Shown here: positions 1 through 64,000 of the stretch, in pieces
Layout of the letters: every line of letters begins with the position of its first letter
Position numbering within the stretch: the stretch's first letter is position 1
Notes under the pieces: model-generated
Told to the model about the DNA's origin: nothing
The model's input: only the letters and a program-made list of their open reading frames with translations
Database searches by the model: none
Assembly (NCBI GenBank): GCA_029168955.1
Contig: JAPDOI010000712.1
Location: 62,001 to 126,000 of the forward strand
Source of the DNA: Aplectana chamaeleonis
Lineage: Eukaryota; Nematoda; Chromadorea; Rhabditida; Cosmocercidae
Length of the DNA: 64,000 nucleotides
Direction of reading: 5' to 3'
Program-made: the position numbers and the translations under genes

Positions 1-2380
1 AGATGATCGTGAAAAAATCGAGCAAAAGACTGCACACCATGAGAAACTTCGGGGCTAATCTACATAGAATTAAGAATTGCGCGAAACTAGTTTTTTTGCT
101 CTCTGGTAAGATTTAAAAAGTACTGGAAACGTAGATATAAGAGAATATTAAGTATCGGATGCAAAAAAAAAACCTACAGGTTTGCTACAAAACATAGTGA
201 CGCGTGTGAATTGTGGAATGGATAATAATCTACGGATAATTGGTTGCTTCCTTAAAGTCGCTCTTACAGTTGTTTACCTTGATCGTTGGCAGAGGAAAGT
301 GGGAGGGGTGTGCGCATCATCTTGAAGTTTAAGGTCCCACTTACACAGCTGCGTAAAGCCCTTTGTTCAGGTCAATTAATACATCGGCTGCGGATGACGG
401 AAGTTACAAGCCTCGGACAACTCGTCCGCCTAGGTTTCGTAGCTTAATTTTCGAGGGGCCATAACTCCGTTCCTAGGGAGTTTTGTACGATGATAGCGGC
501 ATCATTGAAATCAGTGTGCGACAATTTTCAAGATAGGGAGGGAAACAGAAAAACGATTCTGAGGTTGGACTGTGCCTTTAAGGCCATATAGGAGCAATTC
601 GGGCGCTTTTTATCCGCTTTTTCAAACATTGAAGTCGCAATAAGCTACGCATTCTTCGATTCCCGGTGAAAGCTTGAAGACGAGTCTTATCGAGAGCGCT
701 GCTTTCGAGTGAATTGAATACCAACTTAAATCGTCCATTCCGTGCCTTCGGACAGCTCAGAATCCACCGAAGAGAATCTTCAGCTATGTACCATACAGAC
801 AGCTATTACGTAAAGTAGCAGATCAGGCTCCCGAGGACTGTTCTTTTATGTAGCAAAACCCCAATAGCCACATTCCTTAAGCATTTTTCGCTCACAATAG
901 TGATTTGGTTCCGCCTATGAATTTCGTGATTCACTGCTAGTTTGACTGCAGAGACTAGGAGGTCTGCTAGTCGTGGAGACAGCTGCACAAGTGGGATGTG
1001 AGCGACTGTTTCGCGGTTTTTCTGCACTAGCGTTCCTAACAGGTCAGTATTCATTTGTAGGTAATGTAGAGAACAAGAGAGCCGAATTCGCCTCAAAATT
1101 GGGCTTCTAATAGAACTTACTAACACTGGCCCCGTAGTAAACCTCAACACCCGAGTGGGAAGTTTAAATGACTTTCGGCGGATTTTTGAGCTGATTTGCG
1201 CGATCAGTCGATGGGAGGTTTTTGATCACTGGCAAGACGGCTGCTCGGCGAGAGAACTGCCTAATCACCTTTACTTCAAGCTCACGGCCCACGTGAGCCG
1301 TGGCTTAGCGGTGGTGGGGTGCGATACATGTCCCAGGTTCACTCGAACTCTAGTCCGATCAAGTTCCTGGCTTTTCAGAGCACCAAACTTTCTCAGTCTT
1401 CATCAAAATAAGAAATGAACTTTGTTAAGTGGATGAATTGACGTAGTGGATAGAATATTAGTTGCTACGGCAACGGTCTACTTTCGGGTCCGCTGTGAAC
1501 GCAATTTCGCGTGTCATTCCAACTACCAACACAAGTGTTAAGTTTCGCGCCATGTTACCTTTCGGATGACCCGTGAAGCCCATTTGACGTCATCCACACT
1601 TATTAGCTCCATCAGGTCACTGCCCTGATGCCCTCACTTGCGGTCTGCACGTTGACGCTCAGCTGTCAGGTCAACAACAAGTCTGGTTTACCCAGGCCGA
1701 CAGAGGGTTTACGACGGGCCCCTATTCAAAGCCAGCGTACGCGCGGTAGACTACGATTGTGCTTCTCGCCCGGCACGCGCGCTAAGAACTTTCATAGTCC
1801 ACGAGCACTGCCACAGCGCCGCCGCCCAAACCGCCGTGGCAGTTTTACCGTTTCAATCAGTACTTGGTTGTCGATTTGAGTCCACTCCAACATCGATAAT
1901 TCTGGGACTATCCTGCGCTATCGCATACGCAAATGCAAGCCAGGAATTTCCGTGGATGTCACAATTAAGGCCCGACTTTCACCCGCACCGCCATGGCGGT
2001 GCCGCAGGAGATCTCATACTGGCTTCCCGCTCGTCCCGCGCGTGCTGCGCGATGAAAAGCTCCATAGTCCACCGCTCGTCCAGCGCGTGCGGCGCTTGCG
2101 GTGAGGTCTATGAAAAGATATCCATGAAAGATATATCTATGAAAGATGCCTAAGGGCGGGGTCTCCCACAAAAAGCGTACGGTCAATGTTCAGTAAGAAG
2201 ACAATCCTTGCCGCAGCCCGCCGAACTCTAGAACGATGTATTTTTATGATACTACATATAAGAAGCAATAAGTATGAGAAGATCACGCCTCGGGTGAGAC
2301 ATACGTGAACTACTTTTAGCAAGATCTCATGTGATAAGGAGCGACATCCGTTTCCAGGAGAAATATGTGGAGAAGCGTAC
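1..2380. other. Intronic or intergenic DNA left of the last visible peroxidase exon
   Basis: No exon with the expected GDSRA or REHNR peroxidase blocks was found on the minus strand. Bases about 411-590 match, diverged, 49978-50160 (GGACAACTCGTCC followed by a GGGGCCATAAC segment), so this is a dispersed repeat. Bases 1960-2130 are rich in CGCGTGCTGCGCG-type palindromes. I see nothing else I can name. Confidence 0.5.
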
Positions 2381-58404
<56,024 letters not shown>

Positions 58405-58570
58405 CTGAAATAGTACAAGCTGGCTTATCGTGAGTTTTTGCTGAGGCTTTTTTTGTGGGAAAAGCGGGAAACTCGTGCAGTTTGCCTCAAACCGTCAAAC
58501 ACACCGGTCAGCAAAACTATCAAGATTTTTCCGCCTACCACATAGCTACTATAGCGATCGTTTTTGAATG

Positions 58571-59062
58571 AAGGCAGCGTTCACGATGATTTTTTCTCCA
58601 GAGTTTTCACCTAAACCAATGCGAGGACCACCAAGTGTTACTAAAATTACGAAGAAATGGTGGGAGAAGCCCTAAAACGTCTTATTTCAGTGGCATTATA
58701 CACTGGCTTGGACTAGTTCTCCGGTTGGATGATCATGTTCCCGGTGGTTGTGACCGGTGAAAAATAAGGTCAGTTACGAATGGAAGAATATATTCTGCGA
58801 GACAGTATTAGTTAGGGTCCGCAGCAAAGAACGGAGCAACGGAAATCAGAAAATCGCAAAGGACGAGTCCACGAAAGAACTCATTGCCACAATGAACAGT
58901 TCCTGTGAGAGTAAATAGGCGTGGTGGGAGTAAAGAATTTCGTGCACTTCTGAGACGTTTTTCTCAATTTCTCCGTCTTTTCAGTTCTACGCGGGGGCCA
59001 ATTATAAAAAAAATCTAAAAATAATCTAATCTAAAAATTTCAGATTATCGTGAACACTGCCT
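58571..59062. repeat. Inverted-repeat element (AAGGCAGCGTTCACGATGA ends)
   Basis: The left end AAGGCAGCGTTCACGATGA at 58571 pairs with TTATCGTGAACACTGCCTT at the right. Related to the GCAGTGGTCACGA family of 6565-7102. The interior shows no gene; a short frame on the minus strand near 58870-58950 was examined and rejected. Confidence 0.65.
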
Positions 59063-59094
59063 TCGAGAATAGTAGTATACTAATGTTTTGCGGG

Positions 59095-59635
59095 TTTGTA
59101 TACAAATCTGTTGGTAAGGTGCGTCCGAATGAGAATGGCGGCCCATGCGGCCGGCGTGCTTGGCTGACGGCCGTCGCGGTAGATGCTCTCGGACGAGCAT
59201 GCGAAAAGTCCTCACCGCCATCGACTACGAACGGGGCCGGCACCGGCTGGCAGCAAGCACTGCGCCGATCAATCAGCTCTGCAGGGGGGGGGGAGAGGGG
59301 ACGGCCGTCGTTGAAATCCAACACTCGTCCGAGGGCGGCACATGCGACGGCCGCCTGCCGAGCACGCCGGCCGCATGGGCCGCCTTTCTCATTCGGGCAC
59401 ACTTTACCTGCTCGTTGGTGCCCCTGCTTCTATTAAACCCACCAGGCGTTTGAGTGTACACAGGGAACGTTCGAGCGATATAGCGTGCACAACTATATCG
59501 CGAAAGTATCCCATACATTGCATAAAGGTGTGGCCGTCCGGCACACTAAGGCCTCTGGTCCATAACACCTTAGGATCCGTACCTAAGGAGTTCATGCAGT
59601 CTTTGGCCACAAGCCACTAATGTTTTAAGGTAATA
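59095..59635 (+). pseudogene. RTE 5' fragment (copy 3) split by a MITE
   Basis: GGTTTGTATACAAATCTGTT at 59093 and CCTGCTCGTTGGTGCCCCTG at 59409 are continuous in the copy at 48330-48370; here 281 bp lie between them. After the insert the frame gives LLVGAPASIKPTRRLSVHR and GSVPKEFMQSLATSH, then stops matching at about 59620. Only the first ~85 residues remain. Confidence 0.88.
59119..59399. repeat. MITE inserted in the RTE fragment (variant of the GTCCGAATGAG family)
   Basis: Ends GTGCGTCCGAATGAGAATGG and, inverted, GTGTGCCCGAATGAGAAAGG; arms continue through GGCCCATGCGGCCGGCGTGC on both sides. Flanked by TA from the RTE sequence. A run of ten or more G lies near 59283-59292. Both strands stay open for about 120 codons because of the GC-rich palindrome. 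Confidence 0.85.
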
Positions 59636-59662
59636 GGGAGTGTTGCGGAGACGTCACAAGTA

Positions 59663-61229
59663 CAGTGCGTCTCATAACCATACGGCCACCCCCGATATTG
59701 GCGTTTCTAAAAAAATTAGAAGTTCAGTAGGTTTGGCGTTGTGTTTTCAGATTCTACGTCCAAAATAAGAGTGGGGTACGAGATTCCGTCTCTTTTCTTT
59801 CATTTCAAATCTTTTCATAACAACTTTTTTAATTTTATGCTGTTTCAAAACCATACGACCACTCAAACAAAACACATTTCATTCAAGAAAAACGCAACAG
59901 CACAGAAGTTATGTAGTCTATAGGCTCTCCACGCTGCTTAGCTACTTCGAATAGCATTCGAGACATACTTACAGTTAGGCTGTTCATAATTGATGAGTCG
60001 GTTCCGTTCCATGCTGCCTCGATTGCATGTTTCAGCTCCGCGACTGAATGAAACTTTCGATTCTTCATGCAAACCTATCTGACGACGATTCCCCGCAGGT
60101 TCTCCACTGGATTTCGGTCAGAACTACAGACTGGCTACGTCAGGGGAGCGATTTTATACAATCTGAGCCACTCTGCGTTGACCGGATTGCGTGGATGCTT
60201 GCGTTATCCTGCTGGAGAACATGACTCTGAGGGTTTGTCGGCGTCATGAAGGGAAGAAGGTGTGACTCGAGGGTGGTCTTGTAATCATACGAGTCCATCT
60301 TGGTAGATAGGAACGCTAATCTCAAAACCGAGTAACCGCAGAACGCGCCCCACACCACTGAACTTCCTCCACCAAAGTTACGTCGGCTGAAGTTGACTGA
60401 ATTCTTCCGGAGATAGCGCCACTAAAACTTTGAGCCGTCCTGTCCGTCCAAGTCAAACTTCTTTTCATCCGAAAACACGAACTGATCTTCATTTTTGGGA
60501 ACAAAGAGTCTGTGAGGCAATAGTGTGAAACCCTCCTACCTTTGTCCAGTCTCATGTCAGATTACATTCAGCAAACTCTAGTCGCACAGCCCTGTAACGT
60601 TCGATGAGTCGCGAAGTTTTAATCACGGCTTCTCTCCTGATGTGGGTGCAGCTCGAAATCACCCTCGAAACCGTAGATCTCGGATGATGTAGTTGTAGGT
60701 CTGCGCGAATGTACGACGAGCTGTATGAAGCTTTCTTCAAAATCCGTCGCTCTTCATTAGCGGACACCTGTCGGTGACGGTCATGGAATCGGAGTGCACC
60801 GTATGCTTCGTTCTGTGAGAACGCTCGATTACGACCGGATTCTGCTGCCCATGCGATGGAGAACGTCACATCGTTGCGCGTTCTTCAGAATCCAGCAACA
60901 TAACTCGATGCATTGTCGGAGCTGATTCCCATCTCTGCTGACTTTCTTTTGCATTGTGTTCAGAACGGAAAAGCCCTTCGCGACACTTTCGCTAAGATAG
61001 AACGGAAGTTAACAGCTTATCCTCATTAGTGGTCGTATGGTTTCGAAACAGCATGAAATTAAAAAAGTTATTATAAAAAGAATTCAAATCCAAGAACAGA
61101 AGCGGAATCTCGTCCTCCACCCTTAATTTGGACGTAGAATCTGAAAAACACGATGGCGAAATTACTGGAGCTCTAGTTTTCTCAGGAAGGCCAATATCGG
61201 GGGTGGTCGTATGGTTATGAAACGCACTG
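59663..61229 (-). mobile_element. Tc3-like transposon with long terminal inverted repeats
   Basis: Ends CAGTGCGTCTCATAACCATA and, inverted, CAGTGCGTTTCATAACCATA, flanked by TA (59661-59662 and 61230-61231), total 1567 bp. The inverted repeats extend about 200 bp inward. The motif ACCATACGACCAC near the tip recurs at about 59852 and its complement at 61027, the position of the second transposase-binding site known in Tc3. The transposase is on the minus strand. Confidence 0.93.
59890..60880 (-). pseudogene. Tc3-type transposase, degenerate
   Basis: Pieces in order on the minus strand: ANEERRILKKASYSSSYIRA and RLIERYRAVRLEFAEC (DNA-binding part), then after a frameshift a block reading KEV-x-LGRTG around the first catalytic Asp, then MVWGAFCGYSVLRLAFLSTK, HVLQQDNASIHAIRSTQSG (second Asp), a frame loss where DLNPIEN is expected, and RKFHSVAELKHAIEAAWNGT at the C-terminus. 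At least three frameshifts and an early stop near 60865. Clearly inactive. Confidence 0.88.
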
Positions 61230-61231
61230 TA

Positions 61232-61656
61232 TATAGGCTTTTTCAGTCTTCCCCTTGCTCGTTGCCATTTGTCAGGGGTATGGTATACTTCTGTGACATA
61301 CGGTCACTGTCGCTGTGCGAAGCGATAGCGACAGCGACTATGGCAGTGGCAAGCTTTGGCAGTATGTCAGCCCTACTCAGACGTTCGCTGTTGTCCACAG
61401 GACACGAATGAGATGCCACCTCACGCAATGCTCCCTCTAGACATCCAAAAGGGGCATGGATCGCCCCTCGAGAACTGCCCGTCGCCCCCCTCCTTGGTGT
61501 CGTAGACAACCTATCCGCGGGAACGCTTTTGCTGTAGACATCCCATCGGAGGAGGGTCTCCATCCCCGATTCCGCGTTCACATCCTATCAACATCCTGTA
61601 GACCTGATATTACCATCCCAGTAAAGCATCAACCGCCTTATGACGTCACCCCTTAA
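61232..61656. other. Unassigned DNA with a GTCGCTGTCGC hairpin
   Basis: CACTGTCGCTGTGCGAAGCGATAGCGACAGCGAC-type hairpin at 61305-61340 and a GGCAGTATGTCAGCCCT segment, both also present at 43225-43310. Repeat; no gene. Confidence 0.5.
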
Positions 61657-62411
61657 GGGTAGCATACACACTCACAAACGTGGTGTAGATAACAGCATAA
61701 ATAGGACCGCACGGCTCCTACCATGAACGTCTACGACGTTTGAAGCGTCAAAAACCATCCAGGATGACAATATGTGACAATGTTTGAGCAATCTTGCCTT
61801 CCACGTCTGTATTTCCCACCCGTTCGAGTACGAGAATTATAAATGAAACTTGAGAAAACATGTGATAAGATAGAGTGATAGCACTATCTCATGGGAGCGC
61901 ACGAGAGAAATAGCTTGATTTGCTTGAACGTAACATGTCTGCATACCAATTAACTCTCGTCCATTTTTGAGAATGCCGCTCTACTTCGGCTGACTTTTTG
62001 AAATGTTGTTTCTCTCGTGCATTCCCATTTGGTGATGCTATCACTCTAACTAATCACATGTTTTCTCAAGAGTCTTTTCTCATTCTCGTACTCGAATGGG
62101 TGGGAAAACTGGCGTGGAAGGCAAGTTTGCTCAAAAATTGCCAAGTATATCCTGTTTCCGAGTGTGATTTATTTCCGTTCGTCGCGTGCGTCTGCGTACG
62201 TACGCTGCGTCTCCTTCTCCCCACAATTTCTCGCTGTCTCTACCTTCGCTCTGCACAAGCGCGCGAGAGAACAGAGTAAATCCGGCTCGGAACCAGAGGA
62301 TATTGCCATCCTGGTTTTTGGCGCTTCAAACGTATTCGACGACATGGTAGGGGCCGTGCGGTCCTATTTATGCTGTTATCTCGACCACGTTTGTGAGCGT
62401 GTATGCTGCCT
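61657..62411. repeat. Palindromic MITE with TTAA target site (copy 3)
   Basis: TTAA at 61653-61656 and 62412-62415; ends GGGTAGCATACACACTCAC and GTGAGCGTGTATGCTGCC. About 130 bp longer than the other copies because of an extra segment around 62150-62290 in the right arm. Confidence 0.83.
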
Positions 62412-62527
62412 TTAAACGGCGTAATGCCTTCTTTCGAAACTTGATGATGAGGCCCGATTTTCCTTATTTCAGTTCTAATCTAAGCGGAACAGAGAAATTG
62501 GACCCTCTCAAAAATGAGATCCTAATG

Positions 62528-64000
62528 AGACTTTTCGTTCCTCTGTGGAGGTTGGCGCAAATTCGGGGCACCTACGTAATAGCATATGACACCGAGTTCG
62601 CACCTACCTTCGAGAGTGAACGCAAGGTCTCATTAGGATCTATACCGACGTTACATTATTTTAACAATGATGTCCTTATGCGGACAACACTCTACATACT
62701 GCTTCCAAATGAACTACTATAAGTCATACAAACCATTCCAAATGAAATGTACTTCTCTAGAGCCAGTTTCGGACATGGAGCCAATATGCCCTTTGCAGCT
62801 GCCTAGAGTCACCCTGGAAAACGTTATAGCAGTTTTTTTCTCCGATTTTCGTACCTATTGTACCCTCGGAAAAGCGCATTAATTCTATGAAAATCCGAAA
62901 ACAGACCTCATAATCGTGTTCAGGGCCCGAAACAGCCCCCCAAGGCAAAGTTTGGGTGAAAGCGCATTCTCCGAGCTATGTGCAGACTGATAGCATTTTG
63001 GACTTGTACGGATTTTCGGTTCAGCGTTTAATTATATCAATTACGGGGTGCAGAAAGCGTTGAAGAAAAATTTTCCACATTTGACTTAAAATTCACCCTG
63101 GGGATGATTTGGGGTGCTGATCACGAATCTGAGGTTTACCTGTGGTTTTTCCTAAGTTCGACTAAACTTGTTCAAAACTTCCCACCGGCAGAAAAAATTG
63201 ACGGCAAAATCGACTTTCGACGATTTCTGGAATGTGACAGAAGATGTGGCTCAAATCGTTATTTTGGGGTTTATTTAAAGTGTTCAACACGAATCTGATG
63301 TCAGTTTATGGATTTTTGACAGCTTACGATAGATTACGTTGGGTATACGGTATAGTTGTACACGAACGAAATTTTTGAAAAAATTTTTCGATAATTTTTT
63401 CTTCTCAGATTCGTGATCAGCACCACAAATCACCCCCAGGTTGAATTTTAAGTCAAATCTGGAAAAAAAGTTTTTCAACGCTTTCTGTACCCCGTAATTG
63501 ATATAATTGAACGCTGAACCGAAAATCCATACAAGTCGAAAACGCCATCAGTCTGCACATAGCTCGGAGAATGCGCTTTCACCCAAACTTTGCCTTGGGG
63601 GGCTGTTTCGGGCCCCGAACACGATTATGAGATCCGTTTCCGGATTTTCATAAAATTAATGCTCTTTTCCGAGGGTACAATAGGTACAGAAATCAGAGAA
63701 AAAAATGCTATAACGTATTCCAGGGTGACTCTAGGCAGCTGCAAAGGGCATATTTGGACTCTACGTCCAAAACTGGCTCTAGAAAAGTACATTTCATTTG
63801 GACTCACTTATAGTAGTTCATTTGGAAGCAGTAGAGTGTTGTCCGCATAAGGAAATCATTATTAAAATAATGTAACGTCGGTATAGATCCTAATGAGACC
63901 TTGCGTTAACTCTCGAAAGTTGGCGCAAACTCGGTGTCATATTCTATTACGTAGGTGCACCGAGTTTGCGCCAACCTTCAAAGAGGAACGAAAAGTCTCA
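62528..64000. repeat. Large palindrome running off the right edge
   Basis: TGAGACTTTTCGTTCCTCTG at 62528 is the complement of the last bases of the window, and the match continues inward for about 600 bp per arm (for example AGTGTTGTCCGCATAAGG at 63835 against CCTTATGCGGACAACACT at 62674, and CTATGTGCAGACTGAT on both sides), with a centre near 63265. Each arm contains the hairpin GTTGGCGCAAA family also found between the TA blocks at 10025-10160. No gene. Confidence 0.88.

Noticed and set aside
1741..1800. Minus-strand GEKHNR resembling the peroxidase REHNR block
   Set aside because: The surrounding residues do not match the family, there is no in-phase exon with splice borders, and the region is repeat-like.
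58870..58960. Minus-strand segment GTVHCGNEFFRG resembling a transthyretin-like start
   Set aside because: It lies inside an inverted-repeat element, has no continuation of the fold and no supported exon borders.
59050..59436. Overlapping 120-128 codon frames on both strands
   Set aside because: Created by the GC-rich palindromic MITE at 59119-59399; they mirror each other.

Overview
This is a eukaryotic window. The intron borders (TTTCAG or TTTAG acceptors, GTAAGT or GTGAGT donors), short 56-63 bp introns beside very long ones, the ShKT and peroxidase domain pair, and an RTE / Tc3 / mariner / hAT transposon load all point to a nematode. The RTE protein resembles, from memory, those common in strongylid hookworm genomes (Necator or Ancylostoma type); this could not be checked.

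The main result is one host gene on the minus strand that occupies almost the whole window. I found twelve coding exons by matching splice sites and reading phase from 58404 down to 2381. They sum to only 1740 bp, about 580 codons, inside 56 kb. In order they encode a ShKT (six-cysteine) domain split over two exons (58301-58404 and 44597-44654), a long Pro/Arg- and Thr/Ser-rich linker (37673-37910, 37079-37522, 36819-36893 and the start of 14135-14280), and the first half of an animal haem peroxidase domain (13950-14073, 13781-13893, 4817-4956, 2707-2801, 2552-2646, 2381-2488). This layout matches the nematode SKPO / MLT-7 class of cuticle-associated peroxidases. The 5' end (signal peptide) lies to the right of the window and the 3' half of the peroxidase domain to the left.

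The long introns (22.5, 13.6, 8.8, 6.7 and 2.0 kb) hold everything else. The 8.8 kb intron has a TTAA palindrome, a 157-bp tandem repeat and a mariner inside a (TA)n tract. The 22.5 kb intron has several hAT elements with 8-bp target duplications, an RTE fragment, a large 42-bp minisatellite (29080-31215) and an array of CAGCCGGT motifs. The 6.7 kb intron has three nested elements at 38.9-40.3 kb, a Penelope-like GIY-YIG fragment and a composite inverted-repeat element. The 13.6 kb intron has a nearly full-length RTE retrotransposon (48.3-53.3 kb), itself split by a 1.78 kb insertion, and several inverted-repeat elements.

Right of the first visible exon (58.4-64 kb) are an inverted-repeat element, a third RTE fragment split by a MITE, a dead Tc3-like transposon with long terminal repeats, and two large palindromes. 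Apart from the peroxidase gene I see no host gene; most long open frames are repeat translations or shadows.
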